Part shown: in pieces, positions 43,628 through 51,423 of the stretch
Layout: the number at the start of each line of letters is the position of its first letter
Numbering within the stretch: position 1 is the stretch's first letter
Origin: Gammaproteobacteria bacterium
GTDB lineage: Bacteria; Pseudomonadota; Gammaproteobacteria; Pseudomonadales; Cellvibrionaceae
Assembly: GCA_004172865.1 (NCBI GenBank)
Contig: SEBV01000001.1
Location: 62,001-126,000, forward strand
DNA: 64,000 bases
Direction: 5' to 3'
Position numbers and translations under genes: made by a program
Notes under the pieces: generated by a model
Database searches by the model: none
What the model saw: only the letters and a program-made list of their open reading frames with translations
Told to the model about the DNA's origin: nothing

Positions 43628-44005
43628 CTAAACAAACTTAACAATGCTGGTGTCTTTCTCTCGCGTTTTGCCCGCAAACTGAAGTGCATCCAAATAGTCT
43701 TGCCACAATTTTTCCTGAGTTGTTCCAAGTTCGTGTAAATAACTCCAGGTATAAATTCCAGAATCATGACCATCATTAAAGAATAATTTAATCGCGTAGT
43801 TTCCGGCACGCTCTATGTTTGTGATGGCAACATCTTTCTTCCCAAATTGCAATACTGCTTGATTGGGGCCGTGGCCCATTACTTCTGCGCTAGGTGAGTG
43901 AACGCGCAAAAATTCTGCAGGTAATAAAAATTGTTCAGCACCAAAATGCAATTCCAATTGCTGTGACTGTTTGTGTAATTGAATTTTGGTGGGATTTTTT
44001 TGCAT
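43628..44005 (-). CDS. DUF971 domain protein
   Basis: A 125-residue protein with the DUF971 (GBBH-like amino-terminal) pattern: LRVHSPSAEVMGHG, VAITNIERAGNYAIKLFFNDGHDSGIYTW and a late YLHELG. It resembles the amino-terminal domain of gamma-butyrobetaine hydroxylase and likely binds a metal or serves as an adaptor; the function is not established. It is commonly encoded just after hslU in pseudomonads, as here. Confidence 0.88.
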   Translation of the reverse strand: MQKNPTKIQLHKQSQQLELHFGAEQFLLPAEFLRVHSPSAEVMGHGPNQAVLQFGKKDVAITNIERAGNYAIKLFFNDGHDSGIYTWSYLHELGTTQEKLWQDYLDALQFAGKTREKDTSIVKFV

Positions 44006-44068
44006 AGTATTATCGCGACAAGGATTTTAGATGGATCACGCCGGGCGTGACCCAATCTGTTTATGTTT

Positions 44069-45391
44069 TTACAGAATATATCGGCTTAAATCTTCATTCT
44101 TCGCCAGCTCACCTAAGTGTGCTTCAACATAAGCCGCATTAATTTCAATGTGCTTGTTGTCGTTGCCAGCATCAAAAGAAATATCTTCTAACAATCGTTC
44201 AAGAATAGTGTGTAGTCGACGTGCGCCAATATTTTCAGTGCGCTCGTTGACTTCAAATGCCGTTTCAGCAATGCGACGTATACCATCTTTAGTGAAAACA
44301 ACATCGACATCTTCTGTTTTTAAAAGCGCAATTTGCTGCTCAGTGAGCGAGGCAGTTGGCTCGGTGAGAATGCGCTCAAAATCATCCGGTGTTAATGCTT
44401 GTAGTTCAACGCGAATCGGCAAGCGACCTTGTAATTCTGGAATTAAATCTGACGGTTTGCTTAAATGAAATGCGCCGGAGGTGATAAATAAAATGTGATC
44501 GGTTTTGATGGTGCCGTGTTTGGTGGAGACAGTGCAGCCTTCGATTAGCGGCAACAAGTCACGCTGAACACCTTCGCGTGAAACATCTGCACCGCTAACA
44601 TTTCCACGACGTGCAACTTTGTCAATTTCATCGATAAACACAATACCGTTTTGTTCGACGGCTTCAATCGCTTGGGTCTTTATATCTTCTTCACTAACCA
44701 GTTTTGCCGCCTCTTCATCTTGCACATGCTTGAACGCTTTTTTAACTGTCAGTTTTACCTTTTTAGTTTTTTCGCGACCAAGCGATGAAAACATATTTTG
44801 CAATTGATTGGTCATGTCCTCCATGCCCGGCGGTGCCATAATTTCTACGCCCACGGTGGCAGCGGCAACTTCTATTTCAATTTCTTTGGTGTCAAGTTCA
44901 CCTTCACGTAATTTTTTGCGAAAAATTTGACGCGTTGCTGATTCATGTTTTGCTTCTTCTCCAGCGATATCGCGCGCAGGCGGTAGCAATACATCCAGAA
45001 TACGATCTTCAGCGGCTTCTGCAGCGCGAAACTCTACGCCTTTCATCGCTTGTTCACGACGCAGCTTAATCGCCACATCCATAAGATCGCGAATAATGGA
45101 TTCTACATCGCGGCCAACATAACCCACTTCAGTAAATTTTGTGGCTTCAACTTTAATAAAAGGCGCGTTAGCAAGTTTTGCCAAGCGACGCGCAATTTCA
45201 GTTTTACCAACGCCGGTTGGGCCAATCATCAAAATATTTTTTGGTGTAATTTCACCACGCATTTCTTCAGCAACTTGCATGCGACGCCAACGGTTACGCA
45301 ACGCAATTGCAACAGCGCGTTTTGCATCTTGCTGGCCAACAATATGTTTATCTAATTCATGCACGATTTCGCGCGGAGTCATGGAGGACAT
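44069..45391 (-). CDS. hslU: HslU, ATPase subunit of the HslVU protease
   Basis: HslU unfolds substrates and feeds them to HslV. The 440-residue AAA+ protein has the HslU start [20 protein letters not shown], Walker [12 protein letters not shown] (57-67), [14 protein letters not shown] pore region, Walker [11 protein letters not shown], and the carboxyl terminus ending SRYIL that docks into HslV. The inserted I-domain (about 110-240) is present. hslV lies upstream with 72 bases between; the DUF971 gene is 63 bases downstream. Confidence 0.97.
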   Translation of the reverse strand: MSSMTPREIVHELDKHIVGQQDAKRAVAIALRNRWRRMQVAEEMRGEITPKNILMIGPTGVGKTEIARRLAKLANAPFIKVEATKFTEVGYVGRDVESIIRDLMDVAIKLRREQAMKGVEFRAAEAAEDRILDVLLPPARDIAGEEAKHESATRQIFRKKLREGELDTKEIEIEVAAATVGVEIMAPPGMEDMTNQLQNMFSSLGREKTKKVKLTVKKAFKHVQDEEAAKLVSEEDIKTQAIEAVEQNGIVFIDEIDKVARRGNVSGADVSREGVQRDLLPLIEGCTVSTKHGTIKTDHILFITSGAFHLSKPSDLIPELQGRLPIRVELQALTPDDFERILTEPTASLTEQQIALLKTEDVDVVFTKDGIRRIAETAFEVNERTENIGARRLHTILERLLEDISFDAGNDNKHIEINAAYVEAHLGELAKNEDLSRYIL

Positions 45392-45463
45392 AAAAAACTC
45401 TTAAATATAAAATTGTTGGTAACGAATTAAACCCTTGATGCTTCACCGAGCATTGGAGAAAAA

Positions 45464-45988
45464 TTAATAATCCAATACTTCAATCGTGAGATTATTGTTA
45501 GTAAATACACAAATATCGCCCGCGATTTTCAAACCTTTTTCGACAATAGCGCGCGCGTCTAAATCAGAGTTTTCCAACAATGCACGCGCGGCAGCCTGTG
45601 CATAATTGCCGCCGGAACCTATCGCAATTAAATCGTCTTCGGGCTGAATAACATCGCCATTGCCGGTGATAATTAATGAGGCTTCTTTATCAGCGACGGC
45701 AAGCAATGCTTCCAATCGTCGCAAGCTGCGATCGGTTCGCCAATCTTTAGCGAGCTCTACGGCCGCGCGAGTTAGTTGACCATTGTGTGCTTCGAGCTTT
45801 GCTTCAAAGCGTTCAAATAAAGTGAATGCATCTGCAGTACCGCCTGCGAAGCCGGCAATCACTTGGTTTTTATACAAGCGACGAACTTTACGCGCATTGC
45901 CTTTCATTACGGTATTGCCAAGCGAAACTTGACCATCACCACCAATAACCACTTGGCCATCGCGGCGAACACAAAGAATAGTAGTCAC
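45464..45988 (-). CDS. hslV: HslV, peptidase subunit of the HslVU protease
   Basis: A 174-residue threonine peptidase. The sequence starts [11 protein letters not shown], so removal of Met exposes the catalytic Thr. The [24 protein letters not shown] and [17 protein letters not shown] stretches are diagnostic. HslV forms double hexameric rings degraded through HslU. It starts the minus-strand group hslV-hslU-DUF971 downstream of the SPOR gene, separated from it by a hairpin. Confidence 0.97.
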   Translation of the reverse strand: MTTILCVRRDGQVVIGGDGQVSLGNTVMKGNARKVRRLYKNQVIAGFAGGTADAFTLFERFEAKLEAHNGQLTRAAVELAKDWRTDRSLRRLEALLAVADKEASLIITGNGDVIQPEDDLIAIGSGGNYAQAAARALLENSDLDARAIVEKGLKIAGDICVFTNNNLTIEVLDY

Positions 45989-46061
45989 AAAAAGTCCTTA
46001 CAGAATGGGCTGACTTGAGTAACAGAAGTGGGGGCACTACGGGGGATTTCAAGCGGAAACT

Positions 46062-46096
46062 AAAGCTCAACAAATTAAGTGCATTTGTTGAGCTTT
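46062..46096. terminator. Hairpin between the SPOR gene and hslV
   Basis: Thirteen-base perfect arms (46062-46074 with 46084-46096, AAAGCTCAACAAA type) with a 9-base loop. Read on the minus strand, where both genes lie, it is followed by only a short T-rich stretch. It may end part of the SPOR-gene transcript before hslV. Confidence 0.6.
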
Positions 46097-46102
46097 GTGA
46101 TT

Positions 46103-46672
46103 TTATTTTTTGCTGTTTTTCGCGCGCTTCAGCACCAGCGCCGTATATTGGTTTGCGACTAGCGATGAGCGCGCGCTTGCCAATTTTTCCTGCGAGCCAA
46201 AAGGTCCGACAACTACACGGTGCCAAATTTCGCCTTTGTGAATTTCTACAGATTCTATGTGCGCATCCAAATTTAAGAGGATTAATTGTGCGCGTAATTT
46301 ATCGGCTTCAGGCTGATTGGGGAATGATCCAACTTGCAAAATATATTCAATATTATTGGCAGGATTTTCCGGTGCTTTTTCAGCTTCGCCCATGGTTTCG
46401 GTGGCGGGAACAATTTGCTCGCTTTCTTGCAAGAGCTTGTAAAAATCGAAGCGCGGCTTGGGTGTTTTGGATTCAGTTTCTGCAGGTTTTGCAGCTTCTG
46501 CATTTGGATCTGAAACGGGTTTTGGGGTGTGCAGGGTAAACCCCAGCGTCATGGCGAAAGCGCCACAAATTGCGCCGATTATAAACCACACCCAAGCAGG
46601 TACTTGCTTTCCGCTTGGAGCAGAGGCGCGACGGTTGGGAGCGGCATTACGTTTGGCGAAATCTTTACTCAT
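46103..46672 (-). CDS. SPOR-domain membrane protein (FtsN-like position)
   Basis: A 189-residue protein with a basic cytoplasmic start, one membrane segment (about 26-46, AWVWFIIGAICGAFAMTL), a Pro/Glu/Lys-rich linker, and a SPOR domain (about 108-186, YILQVGSFPNQPEADKLRAQ and VVVGPFGSQEKLASARSSL). SPOR domains bind denuded peptidoglycan at the division septum. It is in the place where pseudomonads carry the SPOR gene next to hslVU. It could be FtsN or a relative; this cannot be told by sequence alone. Confidence 0.87.
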   Translation of the reverse strand: MSKDFAKRNAAPNRRASAPSGKQVPAWVWFIIGAICGAFAMTLGFTLHTPKPVSDPNAEAAKPAETESKTPKPRFDFYKLLQESEQIVPATETMGEAEKAPENPANNIEYILQVGSFPNQPEADKLRAQLILLNLDAHIESVEIHKGEIWHRVVVGPFGSQEKLASARSSLVANQYTALVLKRAKNSKK

Positions 46673-46803
46673 GCGAATCTATAGTCTTTAGAAAGGGCCT
46701 TATAAATGGGCCTGTCAGGATCGCCAGAATATTACGGCCATCCAAAAGTTTGCGCGATTGTAATGGGAATGCGCCAGTGAGTCACTAATCCCGTTATTTA
46801 CCA

Positions 46804-47670
46804 TCAGAGCGATCCCAAGGCTTCTTTTAGTGTGGAAAGGTAAGTACTGAAGTTGTGGATGTCGCCATGTCCAGCGCCTTGAATCTCAACTAATCGAGCA
46901 TTCGGATTAAGTTTTTGTAACTGACGACTGTGTTCAATAGGTATAAGTTTATCCACAGTGCCATGCAGCAAAAGTGTTTTGGTGTTGAGTTGCGGTAAGA
47001 GTTGATCGGTGGCTAAGGGATAACGCAAGACCGCGCTCGGTACCCAGGGATAATATTCATGCGCGATGGCAGTCATGCTGGTATAGGCGGACACGAGTAC
47101 AAGCAGATCCGGAGATACTTCATTGGCAAGTTTTGTTGCTAGACCGGTACCAAGTGAGCGCCCATAAATAACGTGTTTTTTGCCTTGATAATTAGGCGCA
47201 ACAAAATTCCATGCGCGCAATACATCGTCATTTAACTGCGCTTCGCTTTCTATCTTCCCCGTACTTTTACCAAAGCCGCGGTAGTCGGGCATAAGCACGT
47301 CGTATCCAGTCTCGAGCCAAAACTCAGCATGGGTGAACCAGGTTTCCAAATTGCCAGCATTGCCGTGTAAAAACAGCACTATCCCAAGGCTTTGTTCTGC
47401 GGGTTGATGTAAGTAGAGTGCATGCAATTTAGCGCCGGGAACATCGATAAACACTTCCGAGGTGTAGGCCAAGTCATATTTGAAATTAGGCGTCGATGGT
47501 TCAGGATGAAACAGCAATTTTTCCTGACGCATCCAGATAAAAGCTATAGCCAAACAATAAGCGACCAAGCCAAAAACAGCGAGTTTAATCAAGCGGTGTC
47601 TCCATCTCGCCAGAAAGCCCGGCGGCGGTTGATAGGCTTTTAGATTGGTATGGGTAACGGGTTGATGCAT
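46804..47670 (-). CDS. Membrane-anchored alpha/beta hydrolase
   Basis: A 288-residue serine hydrolase of the BEM46-like/YfhR style. One membrane segment is near residues 30-47. The oxyanion region FLHGNAGNLET (about 100-110), the nucleophile Ser172 in GRSLG, an acidic residue in LLHGTVDKLIPIEH, and the terminal histidine in GAGHGDIHNF form the expected triad. The substrate is not known. In the Pseudomonas order, argS usually sits between priA and the SPOR gene, so this gene occupies that place here. Confidence 0.85.
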   Translation of the reverse strand: MHQPVTHTNLKAYQPPPGFLARWRHRLIKLAVFGLVAYCLAIAFIWMRQEKLLFHPEPSTPNFKYDLAYTSEVFIDVPGAKLHALYLHQPAEQSLGIVLFLHGNAGNLETWFTHAEFWLETGYDVLMPDYRGFGKSTGKIESEAQLNDDVLRAWNFVAPNYQGKKHVIYGRSLGTGLATKLANEVSPDLLVLVSAYTSMTAIAHEYYPWVPSAVLRYPLATDQLLPQLNTKTLLLHGTVDKLIPIEHSRQLQKLNPNARLVEIQGAGHGDIHNFSTYLSTLKEALGSL

Positions 47671-47812
47671 AGTCCGGTCTGCGTCGGTGTGGTTTACGTG
47701 CGATTGGGCGAAAATTGATCCAATAAAATTGCATCTAGCCTACGCATCGTGACTCTGATTTTCTAGGCGCTACTTAACATATGGCGCAACAATTATCTTT
47801 TGCTTTCTTCCA

Positions 47813-50032
47813 TTAGCCCATCTCGGAGGGGTCTACGTCCACCGCCCAACGCACGCGCTTGCTAAGAGCGTTGCTGTCTAGGATAGATACCAGTTGCGTC
47901 AGTAAGTGTTGCAGCGGCTTGCGCTGGGCACTGTTGAATTGGAGTTGAAAGCGAAAACGATCTCCGCGTTTTTCAATCATGGATGGCAATGGGCCCAAAT
48001 AATTCAGGCTTGGGCTGGATGCAAATATTTGCTGAGCTTCCGCGCGCGCCAGTTTTAAAAATTCCAGAGCGAGTTCCGGGCGTTTGCTCTCGGCACGCAG
48101 CAGCGCAAGGTAGCGATAGGGCGGTAGTTCGGTGATTAAACGTTCCTGCAAAATCAAGTCGGCAAAAGCTTTGTAGCCCTGATAAAACAAAGTTTGCACC
48201 AGCGGGTGATCAGTGTGGAGGCTTTGCAAAATCACTCGCCCAAGTTTCTCCTCACGGCCTGCGCGCCCGGAAACTTGCAATAAAAGTTGTCCCATACGTT
48301 CGGGGCCGCGGAAGTCTGTACTGAAGAGGCCTGCATCTGCGTCGATGATTACCACCAAGGTCACATCCGCAAAATGGTGGCCTTTGGCTAGCATTTGGGT
48401 GCCGATAAGAATGCAAGGTTCGCCTTGGTGAACTTCGCTCAGAATCTTATCCATCGCATTTTTAGCGCGAGTGGAGTCGCGGTCGACACGAATCACCGGT
48501 GTGTTAGGAAACCATTCACGCAACGCGATTTCACTGCGTTCTGTACCTTGGCCAAGCGGCTGTAACTTGCTGCTTTTACAACTCGGACATTGACGCGGCA
48601 GCGCTCGTTGGTGACCGCAGTGATGGCAGTGCAGATGACGCGGCGTTTGGTGCACTGTCATTCGCAAGTCGCAATGCGGGCAATTGGCCAGCCAGCCGCA
48701 ATCGTGACACTCCAAGGTAGGCGCATAACCACGGCGATTGAGAAATACCAATACCTGATTGCCCGCTGCTATCTCTGCGCCTATGGCGATTTTTGTTTCC
48801 TGTGAAAAACCCTCATGCAGACTTTGCCCGCGAATATCCTGAAGCTGGATTTCCGGCGGTTTGGCATTGCCAGCGCGTCGATGTAAATGCAGATGCTGAT
48901 AACGACCTTGTTGGGCATTGTTGAGCGATTCGAGCGATGCAGTTGCCGAACCAAGAATCAGCGGAATATTGAGTCGGTTGGCTCGCACTACCGCTAAATC
49001 GCGCGCCGAATAACGGAAGCCATCTTGCTGCTTGAAGGAGCCGTCATGCTCTTCATCGACAATAACAATGCCGAGTTTGGGCATGGGAGTGAAAATCGCC
49101 GAGCGAGTGCCGATGAGAATCTGTGCTTTGCCCGAGCGCGCGGCGAGCCAGGCATCTAGGCGTTCGCGATCATTTAAGCCGGAGTGGAGTGTCGCCACTT
49201 CGACGGCAAATCGACGCTGAAAGCGGGCGATAGTTTGCGGCGTAAGGCCAATCTCGGGCACCAGCACTAGCGCTTGTTTCCCTTGCTCTAAAACCTTCGC
49301 AATCGCCTGCAAGTAAATTTCAGTTTTGCCGCTGCCAGTGGCGCCATCTAGTAGACTTACCTGAAATTGATTAAACACAATTTGGTCAAGGGCGATTTGC
49401 TGCTCGTTACTTAAGCTCAACGGCTGCTGGCGGAAAATGTTGGTTGGCGCTTCGGGCGATGAAGTGTCCGCAATAGTTTTTTCGATAATACCTTTATCGG
49501 CCAAGGTCTTGATGATATTGGCTGGTATCTCCAGCGCCGCTATATCACTGCGAGTTAATTTGTTGGTTTGCTGAAGTGCATCTAATAACAACGCTTGTTT
49601 TGGGGCACGTTTCAGTGCGCCAACCGGTAAACCTTTACCTTCAGTGGTAAGTTGCCAGCAGATTTCGTGGCGTTCTTCGGCTGCCTCGCCTTGACGCAAC
49701 AATACCGGCAGCGCCGTGCTTAACGCTTCGCCTTGCGGGCATTGGTAGTAGTCGGCGGCCCATAAAATAAAATCTACTAAGTCGCTGTCAAAGGCCGGGG
49801 TTGAGCCGTTGATCGCAAGGGCCGGGCGCAACTTATTAACATCGGTATCACTGGATGTTTTGGTCTGCAGCAAAACGCCCGTCATTTCCTGACTTCCAAA
49901 AGGTACTCGCACCAATACGCCCTTGGTCAGCTTATGCAGCTCGCTTTCGCTCATATCAACTGGCGGCAAATAATCGAAGCGACGCCGCAGAGGTGTCGGC
50001 AGGGCGATTTCTAGCACGATGGATATTGGCAT
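47813..50032 (-). CDS. priA: Primosomal replication-restart helicase PriA
   Basis: PriA recognises stalled forks and restarts replication. The 739-residue protein has a DNA-binding amino-terminal part, a DEAD-like helicase core with Walker A GATGSGKTEIY (about 229-239) and Walker B VDEEHDGSFKQ near 326, and a zinc module of paired cysteines (CHDCGWLANCPHCD, CHHCGHQRALPRQCPSC, about 438-490). Motif V/VI features LAKGHHFADVTLV and LLQVSGRAGREEK are present. It is divergent from rpmE, the usual gammaproteobacterial arrangement. Confidence 0.96.
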   Translation of the reverse strand: MPISIVLEIALPTPLRRRFDYLPPVDMSESELHKLTKGVLVRVPFGSQEMTGVLLQTKTSSDTDVNKLRPALAINGSTPAFDSDLVDFILWAADYYQCPQGEALSTALPVLLRQGEAAEERHEICWQLTTEGKGLPVGALKRAPKQALLLDALQQTNKLTRSDIAALEIPANIIKTLADKGIIEKTIADTSSPEAPTNIFRQQPLSLSNEQQIALDQIVFNQFQVSLLDGATGSGKTEIYLQAIAKVLEQGKQALVLVPEIGLTPQTIARFQRRFAVEVATLHSGLNDRERLDAWLAARSGKAQILIGTRSAIFTPMPKLGIVIVDEEHDGSFKQQDGFRYSARDLAVVRANRLNIPLILGSATASLESLNNAQQGRYQHLHLHRRAGNAKPPEIQLQDIRGQSLHEGFSQETKIAIGAEIAAGNQVLVFLNRRGYAPTLECHDCGWLANCPHCDLRMTVHQTPRHLHCHHCGHQRALPRQCPSCKSSKLQPLGQGTERSEIALREWFPNTPVIRVDRDSTRAKNAMDKILSEVHQGEPCILIGTQMLAKGHHFADVTLVVIIDADAGLFSTDFRGPERMGQLLLQVSGRAGREEKLGRVILQSLHTDHPLVQTLFYQGYKAFADLILQERLITELPPYRYLALLRAESKRPELALEFLKLARAEAQQIFASSPSLNYLGPLPSMIEKRGDRFRFQLQFNSAQRKPLQHLLTQLVSILDSNALSKRVRWAVDVDPSEMG

Positions 50033-50177
50033 AGCGATGAATATACGGTGTCAAAACGGTCGAGCAGAATAGCCTATCTGCGCGATGAATGAATCCGGAT
50101 TTTTAATGGAGGTTGGTTGCAGTGCCTGTGATTGATGAATATTTGCGCTAAATAAAACACCTCAAAACGGTTTTCAC

Positions 50178-50205
50178 TTGCTTTGACACTGAATTCTGTT
50201 AGGAT
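50178..50205 (+). promoter_or_regulatory. Likely promoter of rpmE
   Basis: TTGCTT (50178-50183) and TAGGAT (50200-50205) are spaced by 16 bases, a reasonable vegetative promoter. The leader to the rpmE ATG would be about 85 bases. An overlapping TTGACA lies too close to the -10 to be the -35. Confidence 0.5.
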
Positions 50206-50297
50206 CGCGCCCTCTTTAAAAAGAGCAATCCCTTAACCGTTGTGCGGTGCTCGGCTTACGTTCGGGTGGCGGCACACAATACACAGGCAGAAATACC

Positions 50298-50519
50298 ATG
50301 AAACCAGAAATTCATCCAAATTACGTTCCCGTAACTGTGAGCTGCAGTTGTGGCAACAACTTCGTTACCGCTTCAACTTTGGGTAAAAACGATTTCCACG
50401 TAGACGTGTGCAGCGAATGCCACCCGTTCTACACTGGCAAGCAAAAAATCGTTGATACCGGTGGCCGTATCGACAAATTCACCAAGCGTTTCGGCAGCCG
50501 TATCGGCGCTAAAAAGTAA
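50298..50519 (+). CDS. rpmE: Ribosomal protein L31, zinc-binding form
   Basis: L31 bridges the ribosomal subunits. The 73-residue protein starts [19 protein letters not shown] and keeps four metal cysteines (16, 18, 38, 41), so it is the zinc-containing type. A longer frame begins 51 bases earlier, but the family start is the inner ATG. The secreted nuclease gene follows only five bases after the stop. Confidence 0.96.
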   Translation: MKPEIHPNYVPVTVSCSCGNNFVTASTLGKNDFHVDVCSECHPFYTGKQKIVDTGGRIDKFTKRFGSRIGAKK

Positions 50520-50523
50520 GCGA

Positions 50524-51387
50524 ATGGTGATGCGCCTGGTCAAGTTTCCGGGCCTGAAAGTAAAAACGCCGAGTGTGCAAACCCTCGGCGTTTTGCTTTT
50601 TGGGCTGACAAGTTTATGTGCTATCGATTCGCAAGCGGACTGCATGCCTGCGGGTGCGGGTGAAGTGGCAGTGATTGACCGCGTTTACGACGGTGATACC
50701 GTCAAACTCAAAGATGGTCGCCACGTAAGAATTTTGGGGCTGAATGCGCCTGAGATAGATCATGGCAAAGAAAAATCCGGCCAAGCCTTGGGTGAAGAAG
50801 CACGTAAGGCAGCTGAAAGTTTTTTTAGTACGAATAAGCAAGTCCGATTGTTTTATGACGTCCAACGCGTAGATCGTTATGAGCGCACCTTGGCTCATGT
50901 CTATGATTCAAAGGGTAATAGTCTTTCGGCGTTTCTGTTGCGACAAGGCTTGGGATTTCATGTTGCCATTCCGCCCAACCTAAGTTTGAACGACTGTTTA
51001 CATCATCAGGAAGCTATAGCGCGGCGCAAAAATCTGGGAGTTTGGGGCAATTCGCAATGGAAGCCCGTTCCCGCATCTCATTTAACACTGAAAGATACGG
51101 GCTTCAAACGTATTGGTGGCCGTGTAGTTAGCGTGCGTAAGGAGCAATCGGTTTGGCTTGAATTGGATGGGCCGCTAGTTATTAAGATTTCGCCCACGGA
51201 TTTGAAAAATTTCCCCGTGCAAAACTGGGCATCCTGGAAGGGTGTGCAAGTGGAAGTTAGAGGTTGGGTGACTGAGCGCAGTGGCAACGAGGATTCTGGT
51301 AAAAATGCTAAGGCATCGGCTCGAAAGCCTTATAAATCCTTGATTATTCAACCGCGGATTGCGGGAAATCTCGAATTACTGAAATAG
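50524..51387 (+). CDS. Secreted thermonuclease-family protein
   Basis: A staphylococcal-nuclease-like protein with a hydrophobic signal-like start (QTLGVLLFGLTSLCAIDS). Nuclease motifs are DRVYDGDTVKLKDGRHVRIL, LGLNAPEIDHGKE, and DRYERTLAHVYDSKG, which carry the calcium-binding Asp and the catalytic Arg/Glu pattern. The region after about residue 190 is an additional domain with no clear match. Two ATGs (50524 and 50530) lie just past the rpmE stop; the frame also runs back into rpmE, but that start is unlikely. It shares the rpmE transcript by position. A nuclease gene of this type next to rpmE also occurs in Pseudomonas. Confidence 0.88.
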   Translation: MVMRLVKFPGLKVKTPSVQTLGVLLFGLTSLCAIDSQADCMPAGAGEVAVIDRVYDGDTVKLKDGRHVRILGLNAPEIDHGKEKSGQALGEEARKAAESFFSTNKQVRLFYDVQRVDRYERTLAHVYDSKGNSLSAFLLRQGLGFHVAIPPNLSLNDCLHHQEAIARRKNLGVWGNSQWKPVPASHLTLKDTGFKRIGGRVVSVRKEQSVWLELDGPLVIKISPTDLKNFPVQNWASWKGVQVEVRGWVTERSGNEDSGKNAKASARKPYKSLIIQPRIAGNLELLK

Positions 51388-51389
51388 CC

Positions 51390-51412
51390 GCAGGATGCAA
51401 TAAGCACCCTGC
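51390..51412. terminator. Convergent hairpin between the nuclease and PBP1A genes
   Basis: GCAGGATGC (51390-51398) pairs with GCACCCTGC (51404-51412) with one wobble-type mismatch around AATAA. The plus strand continues AGCTTTCA, a poor T-run. Confidence 0.5.
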
Positions 51413-51423
51413 AGCTTTCACTA

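Noticed and set aside
46015-46539. 174-codon plus-strand ORF opposite the SPOR gene
   Set aside because: The minus-strand SPOR protein has a membrane segment and SPOR motifs in the right order; the plus-strand product has none.
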